A DNA stretch of 64,000 nt from Mycobacterium kyogaense (GCF_003254575.1 NZ_QJUA01000001.1:310001-374000); one strand, 5' to 3'. Numbered from the stretch's first letter, positions 1 through 9,998 are shown. The notes: generated from the letters alone by a model not told the origin. Numbers and translations are program-made.

Positions 1-112
1 GGCCTTCACCGGTGCAGCCGCGGACCAGGTGGACCGCGTGATCGCCGCCGTCGACGATCTCGTCGCCCGTTATCCCGGCGCCGCCGATTACACCTCGGGC
101 GCGATCCTGTGA
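1..112 (+). CDS. C-terminal end of an unidentified protein (partial)
   Basis: An open frame enters from the left edge and ends in TGA at 110-112, leaving the last 36 residues, which end SGAIL. The tail has a helical stretch ([17 protein letters not shown]) like the C-terminal helix of PLP-dependent class V aminotransferases or cysteine desulfurases, but too little remains to assign a family. The stop overlaps the GTG start of the P450 gene (GTGA), so the two genes are probably co-transcribed and translationally coupled. Confidence 0.55.
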   Translation, partial: AFTGAAADQVDRVIAAVDDLVARYPGAADYTSGAIL

Positions 113-1335
113 CGGCACCCGCGGAGGCTTTAGCCGGGATCGACTTCACCGATCTCGACAACTTCGCCGCGGGTTTTCCCCACCACCTGTTCGCGCGCCA
201 CCGCGAGTGCGCGCCGGTCTACTGGCACGAACCGACCGAGAACACGCCCGACGGAGAAGGCTTCTGGTCGGTGGCCACGCACGCCGAAACCCTTGCCGTG
301 CTTCGCGATCCGGACACGTACTCGTCGGTCACCGGCGGCGAGCGGCCCTTCGGCGGCACCCTGCTGCAGGATCTGCCGATCGCCGGTCAGCTGCTCAACA
401 TGATGGACGATCCGCGCCACGCCGCGGTGCGCCGTCTGGTGAGTTCCGGGCTGACACCCCGGATGATCCGACGCATCGAAGACGATCTGCGGGTGCGGGT
501 ACGCGGGTTGCTCGATGCCGTCCGACCGGGCCGGCCCGTGGACGTCGTCACCGAGATCGCTGCGGAGATCCCGATGCAGATGATCTGCATCCTGCTGGGA
601 GTGCCGGAGTCCGAACGTCATTGGTTGTTCGAAGCCATCGAACCGAGTTTCGACTTCGGCGACGCCCGCCGGGCCACCATCTCGCGGCTGTCCGTCGAGG
701 AAGCCGGTTCCCGGATGTTCGCCTACGGCCAGGAACTGATCGCCGAGAAGAAGACGGCGCCGAGCGACGACATGCTCTCGGTGGTGGTCAACTCCGCCGA
801 CCCAGAGCTGTCCGACCTCGAGAGCTACCTGTTCTTCAGCCTGCTGTTCAGTGCGGGCGCCGAGACCACCCGCAATGCGATCTCCGGCGGATTGCTGGCC
901 CTGATCGAGAACCCCGAGGCCTTCGCCGCCGTGCGTGCCGATCTGGATCTGCTGCCGACCGCGATCGAGGAGATGGTCCGGTGGACCTCGCCGTCGCCGT
1001 CGAAGCGTCGCACCGCCACCCGTCCGACCAGCCTGGCCGGTCGCCAGATCGACGCCGGGCAGAAGGTGCTGGTGTGGGAGGGTTCGGCCAACCGCGATGC
1101 GGCGGTGTTCGCCGACCCCGACCGGTTCGACGTCACGCGAAAGCCCAACCCGCACCTGGGTTTCGGGCAGGGTGTGCACTACTGCCTGGGGGCCAACCTG
1201 GCCCGGCTGGAATTGCGGGCCATCTTCTCCGAGCTGCTGAGCCGATTCCCCGCGATGCGCCTGGCCGCGCCGGTGGAATGGACGAGAAGCAACCGGCACA
1301 CCGGACTGCGGCACCTGATGGTAGTGATGGAGTAG
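109..1335 (+). CDS. cyp126: Cytochrome P450, CYP126-like
   Basis: Cytosolic haem monooxygenase of 408 residues, full length for a bacterial P450. Seen in sequence: I-helix oxygen-activation motif AGAETT at about 249-254, K-helix ExxR (EEMVR) at about 288-291, and the haem loop [11 protein letters not shown] with the thiolate ligand Cys near 359. The position just upstream of the Rv0779c-like gene and purC matches CYP126 (Rv0778) of M. tuberculosis. The natural substrate of this family is not settled. Redox partners are not encoded nearby. The GTG start overlaps the stop of the preceding gene. Confidence 0.85.
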   Translation: MTAPAEALAGIDFTDLDNFAAGFPHHLFARHRECAPVYWHEPTENTPDGEGFWSVATHAETLAVLRDPDTYSSVTGGERPFGGTLLQDLPIAGQLLNMMDDPRHAAVRRLVSSGLTPRMIRRIEDDLRVRVRGLLDAVRPGRPVDVVTEIAAEIPMQMICILLGVPESERHWLFEAIEPSFDFGDARRATISRLSVEEAGSRMFAYGQELIAEKKTAPSDDMLSVVVNSADPELSDLESYLFFSLLFSAGAETTRNAISGGLLALIENPEAFAAVRADLDLLPTAIEEMVRWTSPSPSKRRTATRPTSLAGRQIDAGQKVLVWEGSANRDAAVFADPDRFDVTRKPNPHLGFGQGVHYCLGANLARLELRAIFSELLSRFPAMRLAAPVEWTRSNRHTGLRHLMVVME

Positions 1336-1901
1336 TGACTCCGGACATGAGAGCGTCCGATGCCGATCGCGCTGCGGTGATGCAGATCCTCGAGCAGGCG
1401 GTGGGCCAGGGCATGTTGACACTCGACGAGTACAGCGAGCGTGCCGACGTCGCGCTGGCCGCGCGCACCCGCGGCGAACTGGACACCGTGATCGCCGATC
1501 TGCCTCACGTGCGCCGTCAAGTCGTTCCGGCAGCAGCACCAGAAGAGGTGCGCAGCTGGATGTCGAGCATCACCCGTAAAGGCCAGTGGACCGTGCCGCC
1601 TCATCTGCGGATCACCACCCGGATGTGTTCGACGACGCTCGATTTCACCGCCGCCGTGGTGCCGGGTCCGGTGGTGCGCATCGACGTCGACGACTACTGC
1701 AGCTCCACGGACATGATCCTGCCCGACGGCGCGACCGCCGACCTCAACGGCGTCCACCACCTCGGTTCGTCCATGTCGGTGAAGGTGCCGACCGCCCCGA
1801 CACCGGCCGGGTTGCACGTCGTCGTGACCGGACGCGTGCGGTTCGGATCCCTCACCGTGCGCCACCCGTTCGGTGCGACGCTGCGACGGTTCCTTCGCTA
1901 A
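1335..1901 (+). CDS. DUF1707 (SHOCT-like) domain protein
   Basis: Protein of 188 residues if the GTG at 1335 is used (TAGTG overlap with the P450 stop); ATG at 1347 is the alternative. The N-terminal 50 residues carry the DUF1707 pattern MRASDADRAAVMQIL..LTLDEYSERADVALAARTRGELD..ADLP. This domain is common in actinobacterial membrane-associated or regulatory proteins and has no defined function. The rest looks like a beta-rich domain similar to cell-wall-active antibiotic response or DUF2154-like folds (alternating ADLNGVHHLGSSMSVKV). No transmembrane helix is visible. Likely co-transcribed with the P450. Confidence 0.75.
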   Translation: MTPDMRASDADRAAVMQILEQAVGQGMLTLDEYSERADVALAARTRGELDTVIADLPHVRRQVVPAAAPEEVRSWMSSITRKGQWTVPPHLRITTRMCSTTLDFTAAVVPGPVVRIDVDDYCSSTDMILPDGATADLNGVHHLGSSMSVKVPTAPTPAGLHVVVTGRVRFGSLTVRHPFGATLRRFLR

Positions 1902-2542
1902 TCCGGGCGCCGCAGGTTCGTCGCCCGGATCCCGGTCGCCCGCAACTCGAGAGCGGCCAATCCGCGGATCGCCGTCCGATCCTGGCTGCGCCACGCGCCC
2001 ACCGGATCGGGGTTGATGGCGGCGAGCTTGGGCAGCGGCCGGTTGGCCAGCGCCCGCAGCGCCAGCAGCTCCTCCCCGGCAGCCGTGGACGCCAGCGTGA
2101 TCGCGGTCCACTGCCGGCGGAAGAACCGGACCCGCAGGAACAGCCACGGCATCATCAGCGCCAGGATCGGGGGAGCGGCCACCGCCAGCGCCAACAACCA
2201 GGCCAGCCAGCTGGCCGTCACGCCCAGCGACTGACCCGCGCCCGCGATCTCGCGGGCGGCGTCGCCGGCGGCGCTGAGCGGTTTGGCCAGCGAGTCTCCG
2301 ATGAGAGGCACGTTGTCGGCGCTGTTGCCTGCGGAGTCGAGATTGCCCGCCACCCCGTTGGCGCCGCTCTGCACCTGGTAGCCGAACTCCGCGATCACCG
2401 CGACCGCGGAGTGCACCGCCAGGCCGACGAACACCCAGACGGTGGTCCAGCCGACGATGAGCACGTCGCTGAGCAGCTGCCACAGCAGCCGCCCAGGCGT
2501 AGTGGCATAGGGAATCCACCGGGATTTCATGCGATCGATCAC
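1898..2542 (-). CDS. Conserved membrane protein (Rv0779c-like)
   Basis: Protein of 214 residues. Two hydrophobic segments are clear: residues about 19-45 (WQLLSDVLIVGWTTVWVFVG) and about 112-138 (WLAWLLALAVAAPPILALMM). The loop between them is rich in Gly, Ala, Ser and Asp and likely extracytoplasmic. The C-terminal part is basic and cytoplasmic, with Leu/Ala/Arg-rich helices. Position between the P450 and purC matches Rv0779c. Function unknown. It converges on the DUF1707 gene with a 4-base 3' overlap. An internal Met at residue 5 is an alternative start. Confidence 0.75.
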   Translation of the reverse strand: MIDRMKSRWIPYATTPGRLLWQLLSDVLIVGWTTVWVFVGLAVHSAVAVIAEFGYQVQSGANGVAGNLDSAGNSADNVPLIGDSLAKPLSAAGDAAREIAGAGQSLGVTASWLAWLLALAVAAPPILALMMPWLFLRVRFFRRQWTAITLASTAAGEELLALRALANRPLPKLAAINPDPVGAWRSQDRTAIRGLAALELRATGIRATNLRRPD

Positions 2543-2570
2543 AGCACACAGAGCGCCTCCGATGGCCCGA

Positions 2571-2576
2571 TAGGCT
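2571..2576 (+). promoter_or_regulatory. -10 box of a leaderless purC promoter
   Basis: TAGGCT fits the actinobacterial TANNNT -10 consensus and is followed by six bases (GACCGG) and then the purC ATG at 2583. That spacing puts the transcription start on the start codon, and no Shine-Dalgarno sequence is present. Inferred, not measured. Confidence 0.6.
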
Positions 2577-2582
2577 GACCGG

Positions 2583-3476
2583 ATGCGTCCCGCTCTGTCC
2601 GACTACCAGCACCTGGCCAGCGGCAAGGTCCGAGAGCTCTACCGGATGGACGAGGCACACCTGCTCTTCGTCGCCACCGACCGGATCTCGGCATACGACT
2701 ACATCCTCGACAGCGAGATCCCGGACAAGGGCCGCATCCTCACCGCGATGAGCGTGTTCTTCTTCGACCTCCTGCCGGTGCCCAACCACCTGGCCGGCCC
2801 GCCGGATGACCCCCGCATCCCCGAAGAGGTGCTCGGCCGCGCGTTGCTGGTGCGCCAACTCGACATGCTGCCCGTCGAGGCCGTCGCGCGCGGCTACCTG
2901 TCCGGCTCGGGGCTGATCGACTACCAGAACACCGGCAGCGTCTGCGGTATCGAGTTGCCGCCGGGCCTGGTGGAGGCCAGCCGCTTCGCCGAGCCGCTGT
3001 TCACCCCGGCGACCAAAGCGGACCTCGGCGATCACGACGTCAACATCAGCTACGACGACGTCGTCGACCTCATCGGCGACGAACGGGCCGAAGAACTACG
3101 CGACCTCACGTTGAAGACCTACCGTCACGGCGCCGAACATGCGCTCACCAAGGGCATCATCGTCGCCGACACCAAGTTCGAGTTCGGCGTCGACGCCGAC
3201 GGTGTGCTGATGCTCGCCGACGAGGTGTTCACCCCCGACTCGTCGCGGTACTGGCGTGCCGACGACTACGCCGAAGGTGCGGTGCAGAACAGCTTCGACA
3301 AGCAGTTCGTCCGCAACTGGCTCACCGGCCCGGACTCGGGCTGGGACCGCCACGGGGATCAACCCCCGCCACCGTTGCCCGCCGACATCGTGGAGGCCAC
3401 GCGGGCACGCTACATCGAAGCCTACGAACGTATTTCGGGTCGACGTTTCGCGGACTGGATCGGAGAACAGCAGTGA
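2583..3476 (+). CDS. purC: SAICAR synthetase
   Basis: Phosphoribosylaminoimidazole-succinocarboxamide synthase, 297 residues, normal length. It joins CAIR and aspartate with ATP in step 8 of de novo IMP synthesis in the cytosol. Visible family features are the N-terminal [10 protein letters not shown] nucleotide-binding strand-turn, [28 protein letters not shown], and the C-terminal [13 protein letters not shown] and [16 protein letters not shown] segment. The start ATG sits six bases after a TANNNT box, suggesting a leaderless transcript. The stop overlaps the GTG of ptrB (GTGA), so the two are coupled. Confidence 0.96.
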   Translation: MRPALSDYQHLASGKVRELYRMDEAHLLFVATDRISAYDYILDSEIPDKGRILTAMSVFFFDLLPVPNHLAGPPDDPRIPEEVLGRALLVRQLDMLPVEAVARGYLSGSGLIDYQNTGSVCGIELPPGLVEASRFAEPLFTPATKADLGDHDVNISYDDVVDLIGDERAEELRDLTLKTYRHGAEHALTKGIIVADTKFEFGVDADGVLMLADEVFTPDSSRYWRADDYAEGAVQNSFDKQFVRNWLTGPDSGWDRHGDQPPPPLPADIVEATRARYIEAYERISGRRFADWIGEQQ

Positions 3477-5596
3477 AGCCGCCGGTGGCACGACGTGTCG
3501 AACATCGACGCGAACATCACGGAGACGTGTTTGTCGACCCCTATGAATGGCTGCGGGAGAAGGACAGCACCGAGGTGATCGACCACCTCGAGGCCGAGAA
3601 CACCTACACCGAGCACGTCACTGCCGACCTGGCTCCGTTGCGGCAGGCGATCTTCGACGAGATCAAGGCCCGTACCAAGGAGACCGATCTGTCGGTGCCG
3701 ACCCGGCGCGGCGACTGGTGGTACTACGGGCGCAGCTTCGCCGGCAAGCAGTACGGCGTGCACTGCCGGTGCCCCGTCACCGATCCCGACGACTGGACGC
3801 CGCCGCAGCTGACCGAAGACACCGACATCCCCGGAGAGCAGATCCTGCTCGACGAGAACGTCGAAGCCGAAGGCCACGACTTCTTCTCCCTCGGTGCGGC
3901 CAGCGTCAGCGTCGACGGCAACGTGCTCGCCTACTCCGTCGACGTTCTCGGCGACGAGCGATACACCCTGCGGTTCAGGGATTTACGAACCGGCGAGCGG
4001 TACGACGACGAGATCGTCGGGATCGGCGCCGGGGCCACCTGGGCCGCCGACAACAAGACCGTCTACTACACCACCGTCGACGACGCCTGGCGACCCGACA
4101 CCGTGTGGCGGCACCGCCTCGGCGCCGGCCTGCCGGCCCAGAAGGTCTACCACGAGCCCGACGAACGATTCTGGGTCGCCTGCGGGCGCACGCGCAGCAA
4201 CAAGTACGTGTTGATCGCGGCCGGCAGCGCGATCACCTCGGAGATGCGCTACGCCGACGCTGCCGATGCCGACGCGGAGTTCACCGTCATCTGGCCGCGC
4301 CGCGACGGAGTCGAGTACTCCGTCGAACACGCCGTCGTCGCCGAGGAAGACCGCTTCCTCATCATGCACAACGACGGCGCGGAGAACTTCACCCTCGTGG
4401 AGGCGCCGGTGGCCGACCCGTCGGCGACCCGCACCCTGATCGAACACCGCTCCGACGTCCGACTGGATGCTGTCGACGCCTTCGCCGAGTTGCTCGTGGT
4501 GAGCTACCGCAGCGAGGCGCTACCACGAATTCAGCTGTGGCCCTTGCACGGGACCGGTTACGGCGAGGTCCGCGACGTCACCTTCGACTCGGAGCTGATG
4601 TCGGTCGGGCTGTCGGCCAACCCCAACTGGGCCGCGCCTCGGCTCCGTATCGGGGCGACGTCGTTCGTGACGCCGGTACGGATCTACGATCTCGACCTCG
4701 CCACCGGCGAGCGCGTGCTGCTGCGCGAGCAGCCGGTGCTCGGCGACTACCGACCGGAGGACTACGTCGAACGCCGGGACTGGGCGATCGCCGAAGACGG
4801 TGCGCGCGTACCGCTGTCGATCATCCACCGGGTCGGGGTCACCTCACCCGCGCCGGTGCTGCTCTACGGCTACGGCGCCTACGAATCATGTGAGGACCCG
4901 CGGTTCTCGATCGCACGGCTCTCACTGCTCGACCGCGGCATGGTCTATGCGGTCGCGCACGTTCGCGGTGGTGGCGAGCTGGGCCGGCCGTGGTACGAGC
5001 ACGGCAAACTGCTGGAAAAGCGGAACACTTTCACCGACTTCATCGCTGCGGGAGCACATCTCGTCGACTCCGGTGTCACGACCGCCGAGACGATGGTGGC
5101 CTACGGCGGCAGCGCCGGCGGCCTGCTCATGGGAGCGGTCGCCAACATGGCGCCCGACCTGTTCGCCGGCATCCTGGCCGCCGTGCCGTTCGTCGACCCC
5201 CTCACCACGATCCTCGACCCGTCGCTCCCGCTGACGGTGACCGAGTGGGACGAGTGGGGAAACCCGCTCGAGGACGCCGATGTCTATCGCTACATGAAGT
5301 CCTACTCGCCGTACGAGAACGTCGAATCCAAGCGCTATCCCGCCATCTTGGCGATGACGTCCCTCAACGACACCCGCGTCTACTACGTCGAACCCGCGAA
5401 GTGGGTGGCCGCGCTGCGGCATGCGCAGCTCGAACCCGAGCGCGACGGAGCCCGCGTGCTGTTGAAGACCGAGATGAATGCGGGCCACGGCGGCATCAGC
5501 GGACGCTACGAGCGCTGGAAGGAGACGGCCTTCCAGTACGCATGGCTGCTCGATGTGGCGGGACTCGGCGGCGCCGACGTAACGTCGGCCCCATGA
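3473..5596 (+). CDS. ptrB: Oligopeptidase B (protease II), full length
   Basis: Prolyl oligopeptidase-family serine peptidase (S9A), 707 residues, cleaving short peptides after Arg or Lys in the cytosol. The N-terminal half (about 1-420) is the seven-bladed propeller, with repeated motifs such as [17 protein letters not shown] and [15 protein letters not shown]. The C-terminal alpha/beta-hydrolase domain has the catalytic Ser in GGSAGG (about residue 547), Asp in [10 protein letters not shown] (about 633) and His in NAGHGG (about 672). In M. tuberculosis the locus is annotated as two pieces (ptrBa/ptrBb); here the frame is unbroken. It overlaps purC upstream and the peroxidase gene downstream by 4 bases each. 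Confidence 0.94.
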   Translation: MKPPVARRVEHRREHHGDVFVDPYEWLREKDSTEVIDHLEAENTYTEHVTADLAPLRQAIFDEIKARTKETDLSVPTRRGDWWYYGRSFAGKQYGVHCRCPVTDPDDWTPPQLTEDTDIPGEQILLDENVEAEGHDFFSLGAASVSVDGNVLAYSVDVLGDERYTLRFRDLRTGERYDDEIVGIGAGATWAADNKTVYYTTVDDAWRPDTVWRHRLGAGLPAQKVYHEPDERFWVACGRTRSNKYVLIAAGSAITSEMRYADAADADAEFTVIWPRRDGVEYSVEHAVVAEEDRFLIMHNDGAENFTLVEAPVADPSATRTLIEHRSDVRLDAVDAFAELLVVSYRSEALPRIQLWPLHGTGYGEVRDVTFDSELMSVGLSANPNWAAPRLRIGATSFVTPVRIYDLDLATGERVLLREQPVLGDYRPEDYVERRDWAIAEDGARVPLSIIHRVGVTSPAPVLLYGYGAYESCEDPRFSIARLSLLDRGMVYAVAHVRGGGELGRPWYEHGKLLEKRNTFTDFIAAGAHLVDSGVTTAETMVAYGGSAGGLLMGAVANMAPDLFAGILAAVPFVDPLTTILDPSLPLTVTEWDEWGNPLEDADVYRYMKSYSPYENVESKRYPAILAMTSLNDTRVYYVEPAKWVAALRHAQLEPERDGARVLLKTEMNAGHGGISGRYERWKETAFQYAWLLDVAGLGGADVTSAP

Positions 5597-6078
5597 CGCT
5601 CACCGACATTCCGCTGACCACCCTCGACGGCACCGACACCACGCTGGGGGAGTTGGCCGGCGGGGCCGCACTCGTGGTGAACGTCGCGTCCAAATGCGGT
5701 CTCACGCCGCAGTACAGCGCGCTCGAGCAGCTCGCGAAAGACTACGGCGACCGCGGCCTGACGGTGATCGGGGTGCCCTGCAACCAGTTCATGGGACAGG
5801 AGCCGGGCACCGCCGAGGAGATCCAGACGTTCTGCTCCACGACCTACGGCGTCACGTTTCCGCTGCTGGCCAAGACCGACGTCAACGGACCCGGCCGGCA
5901 CCCGCTCTACGCGGAGCTGACCCAGGCCGCCGACGGCAGCGGCGAGGCCGGCGATGTGCAGTGGAACTTCGAGAAATTCCTGCTCGCACCGAACGGCGAG
6001 GTCGTCGCCCGATTCCGGCCCCGCACCGCGCCCGATGCGCCCGAGGTGATCGCGGCCATCGAGTCCGTGCTGGGGTAG
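5593..6078 (+). CDS. Glutathione peroxidase-family thiol peroxidase
   Basis: Thioredoxin-fold peroxidase of 161 residues, which reduces hydroperoxides. It has the peroxidatic Cys in VASKCGLT (about residue 35), the GVPCNQFMGQEPG loop with the conserved Gln and a second Cys, and the VQWNFEKFL Trp/Asn motif. It is a Cys, not selenocysteine, enzyme. Mycobacteria lack glutathione, so the reductant is probably thioredoxin or a similar thiol (inference from the family). The ATG overlaps the ptrB stop (ATGA), making it the third gene of a purC-ptrB-gpx unit. Confidence 0.9.
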   Translation: MTLTDIPLTTLDGTDTTLGELAGGAALVVNVASKCGLTPQYSALEQLAKDYGDRGLTVIGVPCNQFMGQEPGTAEEIQTFCSTTYGVTFPLLAKTDVNGPGRHPLYAELTQAADGSGEAGDVQWNFEKFLLAPNGEVVARFRPRTAPDAPEVIAAIESVLG

Positions 6079-6147
6079 CGGCCACAGTTCAGCCACACGA
6101 GTGGTGGTGTTGTCCATCCCGACACCTGGCGTTGCGACACTGCGGCA

Positions 6148-6852
6148 GTGGCAGGACAACTGATCGTCTCGATTTCCGGAGTCAGCGACCGCACTCTCGA
6201 CGACGTCGCAGGGTTCCACGCGCAGCTCGCGCGGCGCGGCATCCCGGCGTCGTTCCTCGTGGCGCCACGGCTCAAAGGCGGGTACCGGCTCGACCGTGAC
6301 CCTGACACCGTCGAGTGGCTGACCCAGCGGCGGGACGCCGGCGACGCGATCGTGCTCCACGGCTTCGACGAGGCCGCCACCAAGGCGCGGCGCGGCGAGT
6401 TCGCGACGCTGCCCGCCCACGAGGCGAACCTGCGGCTGATGGCCGCCGACCGCGTCCTCGAACACCTCGGGCTACGCACCCGGCTGTTCGCCGCACCCGG
6501 CTGGAACGTTTCCGACGGTGCGATGATCGCACTGCCGCGCAACGGATTCCGTGTCATGGCCGGGCTTGGCGGCATCACCGACCTGGTCCGCGGGGAGACC
6601 GTGCGGGGGCGCGTGCTGGGCATCGGCGAGGGCTTCCTGACCGAGCCATGGTGGTGCCGCACCGTCGTGCTCGCCGCCGAGCGCACCGCGCGCCGCGACG
6701 GCGTCGTACGGGTCGCTGTCGCCGCGCGGCACCTGCGCCGGCCCGGTCCCCGGCAGGCCATGCTCGACGCCGCTGACCTGGCACTGATGCACGGCTGCGC
6801 GCCGGCCGTCTACGCGTGGCGGACCCCGACTGCGCTGTCCGACGCCGCCTGA
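6148..6852 (+). CDS. DUF2334-type polysaccharide deacetylase-like protein
   Basis: Protein of 234 residues with the layout of the DUF2334 branch of the NodB/polysaccharide deacetylase superfamily: LIVSISGVSDRTLDDVAGFH at the N terminus, IPASFLVAPRLKGG, IVLHGFDE, and RLFAAPGWN with APGW late in the barrel. Rv0784 occupies the same position in M. tuberculosis. The usual His-rich metal motif is incomplete (only H in LHGFDE and HLRRPG is visible), so enzymatic activity is uncertain. Start GTG at 6148. No signal peptide, so it probably acts in the cytosol. Confidence 0.7.
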   Translation: MAGQLIVSISGVSDRTLDDVAGFHAQLARRGIPASFLVAPRLKGGYRLDRDPDTVEWLTQRRDAGDAIVLHGFDEAATKARRGEFATLPAHEANLRLMAADRVLEHLGLRTRLFAAPGWNVSDGAMIALPRNGFRVMAGLGGITDLVRGETVRGRVLGIGEGFLTEPWWCRTVVLAAERTARRDGVVRVAVAARHLRRPGPRQAMLDAADLALMHGCAPAVYAWRTPTALSDAA

Positions 6853-6878
6853 GCGGTCCCGCTCGCTACATTGGCCGC

Positions 6879-8519
6879 ATGGCAGATGATGCAGACGTCA
6901 TCGTGGTCGGCGCCGGGTTGGCAGGGCTCGTGGCCGCGTGCGAGCTGGTCGAGCGGGGTCGTCGGGTACTCATCGTCGACCAGGAGAACGCCGCCAACGT
7001 CGGCGGCCAGGCCTTCTGGTCCTTCGGCGGGCTGTTCTTCGTCGACAGTCCCGAGCAGCGGCGCCTCGGCATCCGGGACAGTCATGAGCTGGCCCTGCAG
7101 GACTGGCTGGGCACCGCCGGGTTCGATCGCCCCGAAGACCACTGGCCGCGGCAGTGGGCGCACGCCTACGTCGACTTCGCCGCCGGCGAGAAGCGTCAAT
7201 GGCTGCGCGATCGCGGGCTGCAGATCTTCGCGATGGTCGGGTGGGCCGAGCGGGGCGGCTACGACGCCCGCGGCCACGGCAACTCCGTGCCCCGGTTCCA
7301 CATCACCTGGGGCACCGGGCCCGGCCTGGTCGACATCTTCACGCGTCGCCTGACCGGGCCGCTGGTTCGGTTCGCGCACCGCCACCGGGTGGACGAACTG
7401 ATCGTCGAAGGCGGCGCCGTCGTCGGGGTGCGCGGCGCGGTGCTGGAGCCGTCGTCCGCGGTACGTGGAGCCCCGTCGTCACGAAACAGCTTCGGCGAGT
7501 TCGAATTTCGCGCCCAGGCGGTCATCGTCGCCAGCGGCGGCATCGGCGGCAACCACGACCTGGTGCGGGCGAACTGGCCCACGCGGATGGGCCGGGTGCC
7601 CGAGCAACTCCTCAGCGGCGTGCCCGCGCACGTCGACGGCCGGATGCTCGGCATCTCCACAGCCGCGGGCGCCCACATGATCAACAGCGACCGGATGTGG
7701 CACTACACCGAGGGCATCACCAACTACGACTCGATCTGGCCGCGGCACGGCATCCGAATCCTGCCCGGCCCGTCGTCACTGTGGCTCGACGCCACCGGCC
7801 GGCGACTGCCGGTCCCGCTCTATCCGGGTTTCGACACGCTCGGCACGCTGGAGCACATCTGCCGGACCGGGCAGGACTACACCTGGTTCGTGCTGAACAA
7901 GCGCATCATCGACAAGGAATTCGGGCTGTCGGGGCAGGAGCAGAATCCGGACCTGACTGGACGGAGCGTGAAGCTGGTCCTCGAGCGCGGCCGCAAGGGT
8001 CCCGCCCCGGTGCACGCCTTCGTCGACAAGGGCGTCGACTTCGTCACCGCCGACTCGCTCCGTGAGCTGGTCGCGAAGATGAACGCGGTGCCCGATGTCG
8101 AGCCGCTGGACGTCGCGACCGTCGAGGCCGAGGTGACCGCCCGCGACCGGGAAGTCGCCAACCGGTTCACCAAGGACGGCCAGATCACCGCGATCCGCGG
8201 TGCACGCGCCTACCTGGCCGACAGGCTGAGCCGCGTCGTCGCGCCACACCGGCTGACCGACCCCAAGGCAGGCCCGCTGATCGCGGTCAAACTGCACATC
8301 TTGACGCGAAAGTCGTTGGGCGGGTTGCAGACCGATCTTGACTCCCGGGCGCTGGGTGCAGACGGTGCGGCGGTCGCAGGTCTGTACGCCGCTGGGGAGG
8401 CGGCCGGATTCGGCGGTGGAGGCGTGCACGGCTACCGCTCCCTGGAGGGCACGTTCCTGGGCGGCTGCGTGTTCTCCGGTCGCGCGGCGGGCCGGGCAGC
8501 AGCCCGCGACGTGGGCTAG
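6879..8519 (+). CDS. FAD-dependent dehydrogenase (Rv0785-like, KstD-type fold)
   Basis: Flavoprotein of 546 residues related to the fumarate reductase/3-ketosteroid dehydrogenase family. The N-terminal FAD-binding motif is VIVVGAGLAGLVAACELVERG followed by VLIVDQENAANVGGQAFWSFGG. The C-terminal FAD contact is GLYAAGEAAGFGGGGVHGYRSLEG followed by FSGRAAGRAAA. Rv0785 is syntenic. The substrate is unknown, and steroid dehydrogenation is only a family-level possibility. ATG at 6879 was chosen because TACATT lies six bases upstream (leaderless pattern) and because the FAD motif then begins near residue 7. Confidence 0.85.
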   Translation: MADDADVIVVGAGLAGLVAACELVERGRRVLIVDQENAANVGGQAFWSFGGLFFVDSPEQRRLGIRDSHELALQDWLGTAGFDRPEDHWPRQWAHAYVDFAAGEKRQWLRDRGLQIFAMVGWAERGGYDARGHGNSVPRFHITWGTGPGLVDIFTRRLTGPLVRFAHRHRVDELIVEGGAVVGVRGAVLEPSSAVRGAPSSRNSFGEFEFRAQAVIVASGGIGGNHDLVRANWPTRMGRVPEQLLSGVPAHVDGRMLGISTAAGAHMINSDRMWHYTEGITNYDSIWPRHGIRILPGPSSLWLDATGRRLPVPLYPGFDTLGTLEHICRTGQDYTWFVLNKRIIDKEFGLSGQEQNPDLTGRSVKLVLERGRKGPAPVHAFVDKGVDFVTADSLRELVAKMNAVPDVEPLDVATVEAEVTARDREVANRFTKDGQITAIRGARAYLADRLSRVVAPHRLTDPKAGPLIAVKLHILTRKSLGGLQTDLDSRALGADGAAVAGLYAAGEAAGFGGGGVHGYRSLEGTFLGGCVFSGRAAGRAAARDVG

Positions 8520-8539
8520 TTCTCCTGCGCGACCAGACA

Positions 8540-8578
8540 CGAACTCGAGTGTTTTCTCCGGCGTGTCACTCGAGTTCG
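8540..8578. terminator. Inverted repeat between convergent genes
   Basis: CGAACTCGAGTG at 8540-8551 pairs perfectly with CACTCGAGTTCG at 8567-8578 around a 15-base loop that contains TTTT. It lies between the stop of the flavoprotein (8519) and the stop of the minus-strand hydrolase (8592), where a shared bidirectional terminator is expected. No clear U-tract follows on either strand. Confidence 0.55.
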
Positions 8579-8591
8579 CGACTGCTCGCGG

Positions 8592-9263
8592 TCAGAACTC
8601 GGTGCCGTTCTCCGGCTCGAGCACCTGGAAATCGGTGGCCGTCATCTCCGTGAGCCGGCCGTAGTAGACCGGCCGCGCGATCGGATCGATCACTGCCTGA
8701 TGGATCGGCACCGCACGTGTCGGGTTCACCGCACGCAGGTAGTCGACGGCTTCGGAGATCTTCATCCACGGCGCGGCAGCCGGGGTCGCCAGCACATCCA
8801 CAGGCTCGTCCGGAACGAACAACGCATCACCGGGGTGCATCAGCCGGGCGGCATGCTCGTCATCGCCGACCAGATACGAAATGTTGTCGATCACAGGGAT
8901 TTCCGGATGGATGACCGCGTGCTGACCGCCCACTCCGCGCACCGTCAGATGCCCGATCGACAAGGTGTCGCCGACGTGCACCGCCCGCCAGGGCCCGCCG
9001 AGTTGCGCCGCGGTCTGCGGATCGGCATACAGCGCGGCCTGCGGATTGGCCTCGATCAGCGCCGGGAGCCGCTCGGGGTCGGCGTGGTCGGGATGCTGAT
9101 GAGTGACCAGGATCGCCGACAGCCCCGTGATGCCCTCGAAACCATGGGAGAAATTGCCCGGATCGAACAGGATCGTGGTGTCGCCGCCGGATTTGGCGCC
9201 GGATTGGGCACTGTCGGAAAAGCTCGCCAACAGGCAGGAATGGCCGAAGTGTGTGAGCTGCAT
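8592..9263 (-). CDS. Metallo-beta-lactamase-fold hydrolase (Rv0786c-like)
   Basis: Protein of 223 residues beginning MQLTHFGHSCLL, typical of UPF0173/UlaG-type MBL hydrolases. Metal-binding HQHPDHAD is at about residues 60-67, followed by the later motif AVIHPEIPVIDN, MHPGDALF with conserved Asp, and IPIHQAV-type His near the C terminus. Likely a cytosolic metal-dependent hydrolase of unknown substrate. Start: the ATG at 9263 was preferred over an upstream in-frame start because the conserved N-terminal strand begins there. Rv0786c is syntenic. Confidence 0.8.
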   Translation of the reverse strand: MQLTHFGHSCLLASFSDSAQSGAKSGGDTTILFDPGNFSHGFEGITGLSAILVTHQHPDHADPERLPALIEANPQAALYADPQTAAQLGGPWRAVHVGDTLSIGHLTVRGVGGQHAVIHPEIPVIDNISYLVGDDEHAARLMHPGDALFVPDEPVDVLATPAAAPWMKISEAVDYLRAVNPTRAVPIHQAVIDPIARPVYYGRLTEMTATDFQVLEPENGTEF

Positions 9264-9303
9264 GCCTATAGTCTGGCGCGCACAGGGGAGCGGGGGTAGT
9301 GCG

Positions 9304-9969
9304 ATGCGGTGGATGCTCACACTTGCGGTGGCGTTGTCGGGGGTGTTCTCGAGCATTTTCGTTGTGCCCGGCGGGGCGAATGCGGTGCCGGGAATCTGCC
9401 CGCCGACCTGCGATGCGATCCCCGACGCGGCGTGGATCGAGCCGAGCTCGCTGCCGCTGAACTCGATCTACCGCTGGCCGTCGCTGGCCGGCCTAGCGGT
9501 CACGGCCCCGGCGCCCCGATTCGAGTTCGAGTCGTGGTGCGTCACCCCCGACTCGTCCTCGGATCCCCGCCGCTACGCCGTCGCCGCGCGCGCCGCCGTA
9601 CCCAACCCGGACGGCCAGTGGAACCTGCAGGTCCAGGTCATCCACTGGCGCGGCGACACAGTCACCGGCGGCCAGACCGCACTCGAGGTGCTGGAGAAGG
9701 CGCGCATCGCGCTGGCGTCGTGCAGCGACGGCGTGTCGCCATCGCTGACCACCAACGAGGTCGACCGCATCGGCGCCGTGATCAGCGATACCGGCAGCCG
9801 GGTGATGCGGGTCTACCTGCTGGCCGACCCCACCAACAGCACCGTCGTCGAGGTCGCGCTGTGGACCACGCTGCCCGCCCGGGTCGAGTGGCCCGCGGTG
9901 CCCGACGTGCAGGTCTTCGATGCGATGGCGGCGCCGCTGTGCACCGCCTACCTCGGCTCGTGCCGGTGA
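9304..9969 (+). CDS. Exported protein (Rv0787-like)
   Basis: Protein of 221 residues with a Sec signal peptide ([20 protein letters not shown]...GGANA, cleavage near 28). The mature part starts [20 protein letters not shown], with paired Cys residues (CPPTC) and more Cys at [22 protein letters not shown], suggesting disulfides outside the membrane. The family is unknown beyond synteny with Rv0787. TATAGT at 9265-9270 could be its -10 box, and GGGGAGCGGGGG before the ATG is a purine-rich ribosome binding site. Confidence 0.75.
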   Translation: MRWMLTLAVALSGVFSSIFVVPGGANAVPGICPPTCDAIPDAAWIEPSSLPLNSIYRWPSLAGLAVTAPAPRFEFESWCVTPDSSSDPRRYAVAARAAVPNPDGQWNLQVQVIHWRGDTVTGGQTALEVLEKARIALASCSDGVSPSLTTNEVDRIGAVISDTGSRVMRVYLLADPTNSTVVEVALWTTLPARVEWPAVPDVQVFDAMAAPLCTAYLGSCR

Positions 9970-9992
9970 GGCGGGCCCGCCGTCGCCGCAGG

Positions 9993-9998
9993 TAGAGT
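9993..9998 (+). promoter_or_regulatory. -10 box of a leaderless purS promoter
   Basis: TAGAGT followed by six bases (GTCCGC) and the purS GTG at 10005. The spacing predicts transcription starting at the start codon of the purS-purQ unit. Confidence 0.6.
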
